A stretch of 64,000 nucleotides of DNA from Ceratobasidium sp. AG-K. Lineage: Eukaryota > Basidiomycota > Agaricomycetes > Cantharellales > Ceratobasidiaceae. Below the pieces are notes generated by a model. It did not search any database. It was given only the letters and a program-made list of their open reading frames with translations, and was not told the origin of the DNA. Made by a program: the position numbers and the translations under genes. Positions 12,623 through 24,482 of the stretch are shown here, piece after piece. Position 1 is the stretch's first letter, and every line of letters begins with the position of its first letter. The stretch spans positions 2,790,001 through 2,854,000 of the forward strand of contig JAWNGF010000002.1 in assembly GCA_037039685.1 (NCBI GenBank), in the 5' to 3' direction.

Positions 12623-15321
12623 CTCGATTATGCTAGCCCTATGGATCAACCAAAGAGTATTTAGCTGAGGAGAAATATGTGTGTGAAGGGCTTGAGTAGT
12701 GCAAACTCTCGCATTTTGTACTCGCCACCCCAATAGAGGGCTTATCGACGTGGGACGCGCACTTTACTTCGTCTTTCCTCTTCCGCATGAACAGCATTCA
12801 GATGCGATTGCGTACCAGTTGCACTCGATGTGGGCGCCTAATGTCCAATTATGGATATGTACCACATGCTTTCCAAGCCTTTGCCAACATACGGCCCCAA
12901 CCTTCCTCGACAGTGCCCCTGGATTCTAGACGATCGTATTCAAAGTGTGCTACATGCGGGATCGATCACGCCCGGAGAAACTGGATCACACCGAAATGTA
13001 ATGTAACTTGAGGTGTCACCGATGTTTGTGCTAGCCCGCCGTGACAAGCCTGTGGCTTTCGGGCAGTTGGGTACCATATAGCCCTTAGTCGTTAGCTGAC
13101 ACGTGTGGATTTGATTGGAAGGTTTGGAAGGTTTGGAAGGTTTGGAAGGTTTGGAAGGGCTGTGCGTAGCGTACCATGGATCGTGTTCTCAAGCTGATCA
13201 AGAAAGTTGGACATGTTGGCTTCGACTTAGTATTATCTCGTGATATCCCCGAGTTGCATATAAGGTTCAGGAAGCTTATTCAAGCCCGACTGATCAACCA
13301 CACAATAGAAATGATGCGTTTCTAATGGATCCTTGTCTGACTATTATAACCATGCTTCCGTGTAAAGAAGAGAATTCCGGAATATGGTGGCAGAAACGGA
13401 CAATATTATTGCAAGATTTACAGCCATCTCCGTTCTAGGTCTTGGTTCTGGGATGGTTCCCGGCCGTAATTTCAAGCTTTAGCGCCAAACACAGTATGCA
13501 TCTGTTCGATTGGCTGCGCCGACAAATCAGGGTGGCCGATCGGGATTACATATTCAGTTTGTGGGTTAAATTTATGAGGTGAAAGTAATTCCTGGTACCC
13601 CGCCTTTTGACAACTTGGAAGCTAGGAGCATCTCGGGCTTACCTTCCCGGATGTATACTGGTAAGGCCATCGAGGGCGGTTAAAAGACCTCTAGAAGATA
13701 ATGTGCCGCTGAGCAAGCCCGAGCCCCGACTGGAGGCCTAAAAGAGCTAACCTACTCTTCCGTCGGCCACACACGTATAACAGGATGTTTCTAACCGCCG
13801 ACACCAATGTGATTGGCGAACAAGTTATGTCCAGTTCAGTTTATCCCCGCGCTTCTCCTCATCGAATAGTTCTGTGGAACTACATCTCTTCACAGCGCCA
13901 CTTCGTGTCCTTGTGGCTCGACGACGTATCAGCGGGTACCGGGCATGACTGACCATAATATTGCATCAACCCGTCGAGCATCATTATACATCAACACAAT
14001 TGCGGCCTCGCGGCCGAAATGCGTAGCAAGCGTTTACCGAACCTCCAAGCGATGCCGGATGCCAAACACCGAGGGGACAATCTTCGATCAAGAAATAGCC
14101 GGGTGGCAAGGATCAACTCGAAGTGATCCGGATCATAATCGTCTTCCTACTCATGGAAGAGCCACAGCATAGATTTATGAATCTGGCCGTTAGCGGATTG
14201 TGTCCGAAACGATTACAAGATGCTGTGCTGGGCCATTGAAGAGCAGATATCGATCCCGGACGGGCCCGAGATAACTGGAATTCCGCTTGAGACTTCCCTC
14301 GACTCAATGACAAATTGCGAGGGTGTGCTAATGAATACGCTCCTTGTCGGGTAGAAAAAAGGATTATGGGTAACTATAGGCAGGACTGTCACAAGAAAGT
14401 TGGCCATGTAAAAATTAAGAGGGGGAGATATCGGGACAAAGTGATTGTGGTTGTTTCTTTGGACCTGCTACTGTAGTCCAATGTTTGAAACTCTTGTCAT
14501 TTATCAGCAAGAGATATTTGGATAGAATGACGGTCCGGTGACAAAATTTAGCAAGGCCAAGTACTTTTTCTCCCGTACGAATGCCATAGTGAGGAGTGTA
14601 GTGGCAATATAAATCATATTGGGAAGACTCGTTTGTTCCGGGCGTACCTGGCGTGCCGCGCGCTGGACCGATGCCTACCGATTGGTTATTTCATGTGGCT
14701 GCCCATTGATGATAAGTGGCAAATCCACGCTCATGAGAAGTGAGTCGTAGCGTTGTCTAGATTTTTTTTTGTATAATTCACTCCACCGCCTGAGCTCTTG
14801 GTAGATGAGCTTTAGAGACCTCGCAGAGCCCACTTACTAGTAGCCTGATTTCCAGAGCCCCAATATGTAGTTGGTGGATTGGTGCGATGGTGGACAAGCT
14901 GAGAACTTTGATGGGGGTTGACGCGGGTTTAGAAACAGCCAACCTTATCTAAGTTCACTATGGTTCTGTTGAGTCCAACACTCTAGCTGGCTATATCGAT
15001 TCATTAGCATGTGATATGTATACCGTTTTTCGTGCTCCGATGATGCTATGCATCTATAGATATTCACGATGTGATTGAGTTTGACAATACATGCTGTATC
15101 TGGGTGACTTTCACCAGGAACCTTAGTTTCTACTCGGAACGCGCCGTGTAGCGCGATGGCGGAAATAGTTGGGACCTCTTCCATCCCAACCAGTCGTGGT
15201 AATAGTTAAAAGGTGTAAATATACATCCGATCGCCATACCCGCGGCCCGTCTGCTGTAAAAAATATAAGACCCCTAAGCTATGGGATATAACTCTAAACT
15301 CACATCAACTAGAATAACTGT
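12623..15321. other. Gene-poor intergenic region
   Basis: About 2.7 kb between the divergent transporter and the F-box gene's 3' end. It holds short unrelated open frames (12699-12929, 13945-14172, 14113-14407, 14945-15184) with no recognisable domain or splice pattern, and a 9-bp tandem repeat at about 13115-13159. I see no RNA gene or transposon remnant I can support. Confidence 0.5.
13115..13159. repeat. 9-bp tandem repeat (TTTGGAAGG)
   Basis: Five consecutive near-perfect copies of TTTGGAAGG, the first with ATT in place of TTT. A simple minisatellite in non-coding DNA. Confidence 0.9.
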
Positions 15322-17094
15322 TTAGAAAGTGCAACCAGTCAGACTATCCTTATATCCAACCCATATTTCCTCACCGTGCTCCTCATCCATAACAAGAATC
15401 GGATCCCTAAGCTCAGTTGGCACTTCAAACGACATTACAGTTTTGGGCTGACACGACCTGTTGTTCCCAGTTGTAAAAATCTTGTCCAGTTCCGCGCTCA
15501 TTGTCCCGGGTCCGAGAACTGATTCGGCTTCTACTTTTTGGGGTGTCGGTTGGGTAGGTTCGGGCGATCCATTGAAAAGGTATCTGGGACGAATGTCGTA
15601 GACTTGAACTTGTCGCTGGTAGATAAACGCAGAAAGGTGCCCAGCAGAGTAAAACATTGCGCCTGTGAATTGGTCGTCGGTGGTTCCAGCCCAAACGGTT
15701 TTGTTCGCCCAGTCTGTCCATGGGATGATATGCGTTGAGGACTCGTTCCTTTCTAGACATGGTTGGACCAGATCCCGTACGACCGAGTGATGTATGAGGA
15801 GAGTTCCTGACGCAGACTGGTCCTCTAGGGGCCCCAATCGATCACGCATGGTCGAAAAGGTTACGCTCAGTACTTCGTCTTCTGGAGCTAAATCGAATAC
15901 CGTTGGGGGGATGAGGCTCGATGTTGAAGGTACAGTTCTAGAAGAGACTGCGGGAGAAGTACTGCTATCGACCCCAACAAGATTCATAATCAACCCTGGG
16001 GAAACTCTGGGAAACTCTAGGGTAGCGATGAGCCGAATGTCATGGGAAAGACCACGATTTTTAGAACTTGGACTGAGAATAAACACATCCAAACCTCCTA
16101 GGTTGGTTATCTCCGAAATAACAACATCGTTGTTCTGGGGAATGACCAGTATATTGGGTGAAATGAACGCAAATGAGTCTCCCCAAGTATCCAGGGACTG
16201 AATAAATAGTAAGTATCTGCAGGGGGAAGTCGGAGCTTCTACGCACTGCAATCTGTTCGCCAGTTGGCCAATCCCATATCGCGAATCTCGACTCGTAAGG
16301 GGCGCCATCCATAAGAAACAAAAGCATTACCAAGTCTCCAACAATTCGAAAACTGAAATCAAATTCCGAAGATACGCGACCAGGATCGAATGACAGGTAA
16401 GGTTTCTCTGCTATCGGGTGAGTCCTGCCAGACTTGAGTGAGCGCAAATGAATCTTGATTCCTGCTGGTGTCGGTTGATGAGAACCGGGAGGCTCCATGT
16501 TTATCTCAAAAAGAAGCAGAAGGTCAAAGGAAATACTCATCCCAAACTCTGACGCCGCTACTCCAAAATCTGTGAGCGACCGAACGTTACACCCGTGGAT
16601 AGCTTTGTTGGGGGAAGGGATTTCATAAATGTAAATAGTGTCAAGAAGTTGACCATCGTCGGTCGTGTGAGCGAACAACCCTCTAGAGAACTTGCAGTTT
16701 GTAGGAAGTCCATGTTCGCCGCGAAAAATAATCTGAGTGTACTCTAGTTTCGCCGGGGTTCCGAATTGTTCGTACTTGCGAAGGAACTCGATTTTTTCAT
16801 TAAAACTCAGGTCTTTACGAGGATTGGCCGGCTCAGCATATCCAACGTGGCTGAGTAAAAGAAGATACTGCAGAATCCCGGAGTCGTCTACGATTTCCTT
16901 GAAGCCGCGCGAGACCTATGGGTTCAAGGTGTAAGTGAAACCCTTGCCCGGAGCGTTATTGGGCCGACCTGTCGCCACCTTCTGATTTCCACTGGTGTGC
17001 AGAAAGCGAGAATAGTAACAATAATCTCATTGGGTATTCGCAGAATATGCGTCTCTCTGAGTATAACGTTTGACGTCAATGTTTCATCGTACAT
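15322..17094 (-). CDS. F-box protein
   Basis: Probable substrate adaptor of an SCF (Skp1-Cullin-F-box) ubiquitin ligase. Start MYDETLTSNV at 17094. The N-terminal exon reads HILRIPNEIIVTILAFCTPV, then EIRRWRQ spliced to VSRGFKEIVDDSGILQYLLL, which together form a typical F-box helix set (residues about 15-65). The remaining roughly 500 residues form a WD/Kelch-like but unassigned C-terminal region of the sort seen in expanded basidiomycete F-box families. It includes LFEINMEP, FAIWDWPTGEQIA and, near the end, DPILVMDEEHGEEIWVGY. Two introns are clear: about 16921-16959 and about 16201-16240, the latter joining GEQIA to SLDTWGDSF. Target proteins unknown. The family assignment rests on the F-box. 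Confidence 0.8.
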
Positions 17095-17197
17095 ATCCGG
17101 TCGTGGCGGGAACGCTTAACGGGGAGGATTAGTCAGCTTCATCTCTTGGATGTGCCACGTGAGCATCCAGACTCCAGCGCTCAACTACCACCCGACC

Positions 17198-18372
17198 ATG
17201 GACGACATTCGAGCTGAACTTCGGAAAATACCTCCCGTAACGAGGTTCATGGTTTTATCGAGCGTGGCTGTCTCGTTACCAGTCATGATGCACCTCTTAT
17301 CAGGATACAAGGTGGTCTACACTCCGGGGCTCGTGTTTGGCAAACTTCAGGTGAGCTTTAGCTAAATCTAGCAAGAATAGAATACCTTAATGGTATTATA
17401 GATATGGAGGATATGGACAAGCTGGTTCCTAGGACGTGAGTTTCTTCTCGGAGTATTGCGGTTAAATATGATCAAACTGACCGTTACACCAGCGAGTGGC
17501 TTACCGTTTGTATTCGACATGCTCATGTTATAGTAAGCAGATTATTGCCTACGTGTGGCGTTGAGTAAGCGAGCGCTCACACGTCTCTAGTCGTGCATCT
17601 AATGAACTCGAAGAGTCATTGTTTGGGGGTCATTCGGCTGATTACGCATGGCATTTGCTCGTATCTGCCGCAGCAATCATGGCAAGTCTCATATCGGGCT
17701 ATTGGCGTTGGTTCCTTCTAATATTTGATTCTTTTAGGCTTTAAATGTGCCGCTTCAAACGCTTGTTTTCTTCCGTCCTCTATTGCATTTTGTGGTTTAC
17801 CGGGCAGCCCGAGCCCAACCGGACGCTCAAGTCTCCCTCTTTGGCCTAATCTCGGTCAAGAACCTTTATTTCCCGTTTGTCATGCTTGGTGTGTTCTTCA
17901 AGCTCTTGCACTTACACGTATGATCTAATCAAACTCTGTAGCATTGGACCTTATCAACGGTGGCCCGCCAGCTCTGATCCAAGCGCTCACGGGCGTATTA
18001 ACATCGCACGCCTGGTTCATGCTTGTCCCCGATCCAGGTCGGCTCCGGTCTAGTTCCGGTTCTACCACGTCTTCGGGCGTTCGCTCGTTTGGTGGTTCAT
18101 CAACCTACACTCTATCTGGCGGCCGACCTGCAACCACCGGTACAACTGGAAGCAGTGCGAACGCCTCGGGTTGGAAAAAATATGCAGTGGCACCAGGTTG
18201 GGTCCGTTGGCTCGTGGGAGGAATGCATGAGCGGCCAACTGGAGGGAGTGAAACTCGGTCTTGGGGAACTGCGATCGTTCCGCCGCGACAAGGCCAGAAC
18301 AGTACTGGTGGTGGGAAGACAGGGGGCTACAACTGGGGATCTGGCCACCGCTGGGAACCGAGTGAGAGATAA
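17198..18372 (+). CDS. Derlin (Der1-like) ER membrane protein, copy A
   Basis: Member of the rhomboid-pseudoprotease Derlin family that moves misfolded proteins out of the ER for degradation (ERAD). The start MDDIRAELRKIPPVTRFMVL gives the N-terminal P-P-V-T-R pattern before helix 1. Exons follow with IWRIWTSWFLG (the W-R-x-x-T-S-W signature after helix 1), GLPFVFDMLMLY, NELEESLFGGHSADYAWHLL, PLQTLVFFRPLLHFVVYRAA, NLYFPFVMLG and LINGGPPALIQALTGVLTSH. The C-terminal tail from about 18040 is rich in Gly, Ser and Thr and much longer than in copy B. Seven or so exons. It is convergent with pectin lyase A, 195 bp between stops. Confidence 0.85.
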
Positions 18373-18566
18373 CTGAGATGAAACGGTCAAGGCCTATACG
18401 GGTAGAGTATCGTAGTAATTGGCGCGCTTTCCTTCTTGCTCTCATATCTTGTCGTCTTTCTGGTTCACTCCATCAAGTCTCAGTAGCAAAATAAAACACA
18501 TATTGATTGGGATCTGTTTGGTTGATACGTAACCCCGCTGCCAGCCACTGGTTCACCCATGGTCCA

Positions 18567-20582
18567 TTAGTTGACCTTTCCAAGTCCGGCATTGGCCAAG
18601 ACGTATGCGGGGACCGAAGCGGGATCCATGATCGACGCGCTTTTGACAGTAGACTAGACATGGCCCTCGTGAGATTGCGCCGCATTTACGTCGTGAAAGA
18701 TAATTGTCACTTACAGCTGTAAACGAGCTCAGAGCGCCGGTGCTCGCGGTGTTGGCCAGGCTACCGGAACCGCCCGAGCTACATACGGAGAACTTGTCAG
18801 TACACAGAGACCTCGATAGCCGTCACTTTGCTCACAGAGTGTTCGACACGCAGTTCCGGCTCAAGGTACCGGAACACTGGGCGTTCATAGTCGAAGAAGT
18901 GGGAGCAAAGACCGTTCCGGTCGTATCACCCGTCGCAGGGGTCCTAACCTGATGGTCTCTCGGTTAATCAATGCGGGGGATGGATTTCATTGTGCACATA
19001 CTGCGTTGTAATAATTGCCCTCCGCCAAGACGCGCGAGCCAACGCCAGGGTCCAGCGAGTGACCAGTGATATCGTTGAAGTAGCTAAAATACATACGTTA
19101 GCCTATATCCCATGATAAGTCACCTACATACTTGTTGAACATATGGATGGCCTCTGAGAATTATACTGAGCAAAGGAGTGAACAAGTGGTAGGAAGAGTG
19201 CTTACGGGTATATCCAGAGGTGCCACCAACCTTGGGACCGCGGCCGCTAACGTGAAATCGATCGTTAAATTTGCGCAAGATAAATCAACTGTTAGACTTA
19301 CGATGTATGATAAACGCTATGAATTACGATATATCAGTTACAAAATACACTCCGGATCTAGGTTCTTACTAGTTTCGGGCAAACGTGATCTGGTCCCCAT
19401 TGCCGACGAACATGAATGCCCAGTAGTGGTGTTCTGACCAGCGTGTTGGTCAGCATTCATACAGGTACCTAGTAGGCCGACTTACGATCACAACCAGTAC
19501 TGCAATTCAAAGGCAATATAAGCAAAAATCCCCGGATATGTGTATATACTTACGAATAGGTACTACAAGTTACGATTTATATCAGCAATAATGAACAGGA
19601 ACAGCTCAGGTGTGCTTACGATTCTCCGTTAAAGTAGTTGTTGGAGATTGTGATCTGTTTGCTGGCATCGAAATGCTGAACTCGTGTTAGCCCAGGGGTA
19701 TATTTTACGGTTCGTGAACGGCAACTTACTGAAACGATGAACTGGCGTCCAACGCTTTGGATCTATTCCGCATATATCAGCTACATGATGCATCTTAGTG
19801 CCGAGGCATATCAGCTTACGTAGTTGTGGTCAATCTGATGTTAAAATTATATTGAGCGCTGGCGTGACTGCAACGAAAGTATCCGTGTGCTCACCCAAAT
19901 CTTTGTGGCACCCTCTAGGCCGATAGCGTCACCTCCCCAAACAAATTGGGCGTTGAGGTCCGAAATACGAATGTTTTGAATAATAACGTTGGTACTTCCA
20001 ACGAGCCTCAGGCCTTTCCCCTTGCTATGAAATCACGGTTACTAAGTAGCAGATATATAAAAATATGGGAACGCATACATCCAGCCGGCACTTCCCTTGC
20101 CTAGAACAGTCTTATTAGAACCAACAATGATTCCGGTTGTCGCCGCTTTCTTGTAGGTGATGCTCAACTATATATATGCAGATGTCGGTATAATGTCACG
20201 CACTTGGAAGTGCCATGCTTACCTTGGCTGCGTCGGCCGAGCACCAGTTGTTGGCATTGATTGCCAGTTGAGGGTTGGGTGAGCAGGTCCACGGCTTGCA
20301 TCCGGTCTCGGTCACAGAACCCTGATCATCGGGTGAGTGAAAAAGTCTCAATTGATAGCCGTAACATACCTCGGTATCGGTAAAGTCGTAGGTTTTGTCT
20401 AGCAAGATGTTTCGAGTTACATTATCCTCAAGCCAAGTTTTCAGTTGGGCTGCGGATGATGGAATTGCCTGGGCCGCCGCGGCACCTCCAGTCGTGCCAG
20501 TAGCGTAACCGAAAGGACTGCCCACGGCCATGGCACCCTTTGTGGCGAAAAGAGCGGCAGCTAATGATCCTAGAATAAACAT
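18567..20582 (-). CDS. Pectin lyase (polysaccharide lyase family 1), copy A
   Basis: Secreted enzyme that cleaves pectin by beta-elimination, a plant cell-wall degrader. The start [20 protein letters not shown] is a signal peptide, followed by [83 protein letters not shown] and [12 protein letters not shown]. The last meets TYS, TGCD and [20 protein letters not shown] only after splicing out introns of 52-57 bp at 19563-19619, 19500-19553 and 19434-19485. Two more introns (19317-19369, 19247-19301) isolate VYHTS before [11 protein letters not shown]. Exons 19554-19562, 19486-19499 and 19302-19316 are thus 9, 14 and 15 nt. The C-terminus reads [20 protein letters not shown]. All joins keep frame, so the gene looks intact despite its shredded structure. 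Copy B lacks these introns. Confidence 0.85.
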
Positions 20583-20659
20583 TGCGAATTGTTTGAGTGC
20601 TTTCTCAGGAGAGTAGTTTCTTGAAAGGCAAACGAGCAGAGCCTGCTTCACAAGGCTCC

Positions 20660-20666
20660 TTATATA
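20660..20666 (-). promoter_or_regulatory. TATA-box candidate of pectin lyase A
   Basis: TATATAA on the minus strand about 80 bp upstream of the ATG at 20582. Pectin lyase B has a TATA element at the same distance, in a similar context followed by GAGCC, which supports conservation of a core promoter. Confidence 0.5.
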
Positions 20667-20669
20667 CCT

Positions 20670-22058
20670 ATTCCAAATAAAATATCTGGTCGCGCCCCTC
20701 GTAATCATACATGCAACGTCAGCCCTACGGGCTACGCAGAGGTTCCAGCTTGCATCTTGGCCCGATGGCCGCTCTGATCTCGGCGAAATTTATTTGTCGC
20801 AAGGACCTCAGCTGGCTTCTGTTGCCCTTCAAATTGACCTCGAATAGGTACTGCGTATGTCCTCGTGACATGCATGGAAAATTAAGGACATCTGACCATC
20901 TTCTAATGCCGGACTAATTGGAGATAAACGTGCCAGTTAAACGCAGTCAAGATGCGATGAGAAGCATTATACCCTGAAGAACAAGCGCATCTCCTTTTGG
21001 GAGGTACAACCTCGGTTGTCGGGATCACGAGCTCGTTTCATTCTGATGCATCGTCCGCTCATCAATAGTAGTGAGTTCCTACTCTTTAGGGATCGAGCAC
21101 ACCATGCTATACCCATCATGATTATGTTATTTCACTAATGCCAGATTTGCCAAGAAGCTATGATCATCATTATAAATAGTTGTCCTTTCACATCACGCCA
21201 AGGAATATGTGTAATTGTTGCCAACGCATATCGCACGTTCCGGACCGCATATACCCAAGGGGTATTTCAGAAAAGCAAACTCTACGCGTGTCGCTCTAGG
21301 CCTTGATAGGCAACTCGAACACCAGGAAGAAGGGACCGTACAAGACTCGTTTGGAATGTACCAAGATCACCTGGGGATATCACGCGCGATTGACAGTTCT
21401 TGCGAAACAGGGAGGCTTTCCTGAGTCCAATTGATACTATGCGCTCCAACACTCGGCAGCACGTGACCCTTGACTACTGAGCGGTCCGGAGACATGGCGC
21501 TTTTGATAAAGACTTCAGGTGTCCAAAGATGCCCTACGGTCAGGCTCAGCACTTATTGGTCTACATAGATGGCGTATGGTATTGAACAAGTTCAGTACAT
21601 AGTGCCGGTAGAATTGCACTGGCTCCAGTTGCATGCACGGTTCGATGAGCACCTCGTGAGACACCGAATGCTTAAGCTTCCCCAGAGCGTTAACGCATCG
21701 TGCACTCCCCAAAGGGCAAGGCTCACTCTGCTGGGGTTCTGGTACTGGCATATCTCAAGGGCATGCTTGGGCAAAATGTCGTGAGGGTACTTCGCTCCAG
21801 CTCTAGCTTGTAACCTCAGGCCGGTTACTGTCCCGGTACGCTTTTTGTTAATGGCCTGAAAATGACTCCCTCGCAACCAGCGAGTTATATCTCGGGTCAG
21901 CATTGGCAACCTGCTATGCGGATCACGAGTAGGTGGTTCTCCTGAGAATTCAAACGAAAGTAGAAAAAGTCGTATATTATGACTCAGTCATACAAAAGAA
22001 TGATGCAGTTGGCCAGCTGCGAAAGAAGTATAGCATGGTCATTCCACACTCAATAAAT
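20670..22058. other. Intergenic between the two pectin lyases
   Basis: About 1.4 kb with no gene recognised. Open frames at 21215-21424, 21569-21784 (plus) and 21592-21909 (minus) have no known domain. No Derlin remnant was seen, although a simple tandem duplication of a Derlin/lyase pair would predict one here. Confidence 0.45.
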
Positions 22059-23794
22059 CTAGTTGACCTTGCCAGTGCCAGCGTTCGCCAATACGTACGC
22101 AGCGACCCCCGAGGGGTCCATAACAGAGGCACTCTTCACGCCGGACTATTGTCGATGCAGAGGATTAGCCTGGGCTACTTGAGGATTGCGAAAGGAAGCT
22201 TACCGCCGTGAAGGAGCTAAGGACGCCAGTGTTCCCAGCGTTGCTAATGGCACCAGATCCACCCGTGCTAGAAGATACTCTCAGCTGAGGACTACCTGAT
22301 AAGCAAAAGGAACTTACACAGTGTTGGCAACACAGTTCCTGCCTAGCTTGCTGGCACATTGAGCATTCATCGAAGCCGAAGTCGAGGCGAAGACCGTGCC
22401 GGCGCTGTTTCCAGTCGAAGGCACCTTGACCTGAAATAATTCGGGTATCAGTTGATATTCCAAGGGTCCGGAAGATCATACTCACAGCGTTGTAAACGTT
22501 GCCTTCGAGCAAAAGCTTGGAACCAACGCCAGGGTCAAGAGAATGGCCAGTGATGTCGTGGAAGTAGCTAGTGGATTGGTCAGTGCGTGGCCTCTCTACT
22601 GATAATATAAATATCGCACTTGTTGTACATGTGCATAGCCTCTGTAGAAATGTGAGTTCAGGTAAAATAGAACCGGCGGGCGTGACTTACGAGCGTTTCC
22701 AGACGTTCCGCCAACCTTGGGACCACGACCTGAAGTGTGGTAGACATAGTTGCGAGCAAAGGTAATCTGGTCGTCCTTTCCGAGGAAAAGGAAGCTCCAG
22801 TAGTGATGGTTGTCGCAGCTGGTGGAGTAGGTAGTATCTCCGTTGAAGTAGTTGTTGGAGATAGTAACTTGAGTGCTCGGCTCGAAGTGCTAAAAAAAAG
22901 TCTGCTTAGGATCATTTCCAGGCTGTGCGGAAAGGAGACTACAGTAACGATGAACTGACGGCCAACGTTCTTGAACTAGATCGCATATATCCAGGTTAAA
23001 GCTGCTCGGCATGTATACCACTGCGTACTTACGTAGTTGTGGTCAATCTATTTCCCGTGAGGGCGTTGAGCCAAGTCGTCTCGAAGAATACGTGCGACAG
23101 TCACTCACCCAAATCTTCTTGGCGCCCTCGAGGCCAATCGCATCTCCGCCCCAAACAAATTGAGCGTTGATATCGGAGAACCGAACGTTTTGAATGATCA
23201 CGTTCTGGCTACCGGAAAGCCTAAGACCCTTGCCCTTGCTGCAGAGGAAAACATGAATGAGTACGGTCACGCCTGGGGGACGAAACCCACTCACATCCAT
23301 CCCGAAGTCCCCTTTCCGAGGATGGTCTTGTTCGAACCAACCTTGATACCCGATGTTCCGGCTTTCTTATAGGTGATTTGAACCTTGGGCGCGTCAGCTG
23401 AGCACCAATTGTTGGCATTGATCGCGAGTTGAGGGTTGGGCGAGCAGCTCCAAGGCTTGCACCCCATCTCGGTGACGGAACCCTACAAAACTATCAGTAG
23501 ATGCCGCAACGCACCACCAAGTGGGCTCACCTCGGTATCGGTGAAGTCATAGGTCCTGTCGAGCAAGATGTTGCGAGGAGTGCTGTCTTCCAGCCTGGAC
23601 CATATGGTGAGTAACCGGCAGCAAAATATAGAAGAAGGCGCCTACCAGGTCTTGAGTTGCGCAGCCGACGTGGGGATCGCCTGAGCAACTCCGGCGCCGC
23701 CCGTGGTGCCAGAAGCGTAACCGAACGGACTGCCAACAGCCAGGGCGCCCTTGGATGCAACGAGAACAGCGGCCAGCGATCCGAGAATGAACAT
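22059..23794 (-). CDS. Pectin lyase (polysaccharide lyase family 1), copy B
   Basis: Paralogue of copy A, with the signal peptide [20 protein letters not shown] and then [70 protein letters not shown] and NVGRQFIV. A single continuous exon (about 22690-22890) follows, holding [40 protein letters not shown] and [19 protein letters not shown]. Then come LLLEGNVYNAV, TVFASTSASMNAQC and [20 protein letters not shown] at the stop. The N-x-H-Y-W and GRGPKV blocks are typical of the pectin/pectate lyase parallel beta-helix. Probably secreted and induced on plant material (inference). Exon number is lower than in copy A. Confidence 0.85.
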
Positions 23795-23872
23795 GTTTAA
23801 AAATGAATGGAAGTGGGAAAGGAAAGTAGGAAAGTCTTGATTTGGGAGACAACTTCGACTCTGCAACGGCTC

Positions 23873-23878
23873 TTATAT
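23873..23878 (-). promoter_or_regulatory. TATA-box candidate of pectin lyase B
   Basis: ATATAA in the context GGATATAAGAGCC on the minus strand, about 80 bp before the ATG at 23794. The position and the trailing GAGCC match the element of pectin lyase A. Confidence 0.5.
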
Positions 23879-24482
23879 CCATTCCTCAACGTCCAGGGCC
23901 GATGAGGGGAAACACGCGTTCATCATCCAGGCTGTTGCTATCTTTCACGTGGTGTACCGATCAGATTCCGTGATGTTAATTTCGAAAGATTCCATTCGAA
24001 GGCTAATTAGTTAGCCTGCTATTTCGAGCACCCGCACAATCAACACTGTTGCTCACCTATCATCCCCATATGAGCAGCCAGTTGAATACCCATGTTTAGA
24101 GTAATTGTCCGCTAGACACGCAATTGGATGAGCACAAATGGTAGAGTTAATTAACAGCAAGCTGACAGTCTAACCCAACGGCAACTGAAGCTAATCACAA
24201 GCTCCACTCATGGTGATGGATCGGTTGCCATATCAATCCTCAAACGCTTGGCGTCGGCGCTTAGGTGATGTGCCTTGTTGGCAATTGTCCAGGGCGATAG
24301 TTGTAACGAACCACGTCGACTCTCAGCCACCTATACGAGAAGTCAGCAAAGGTCCACTCTGGCGATCGGCCAAAAGCATAGTAAACTATCTCAAGGACAT
24401 TTACTTGCATTTTCGATATCCAATACCGGCTCGGTAGGAAACACCCCGCGGCCGACGGTCCCTATTTCACATTCCTATTGCT

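Noticed and set aside
13115..13159. CRISPR-like array
   Set aside because: Units are directly adjacent with no spacers and the DNA is fungal; it is a minisatellite.
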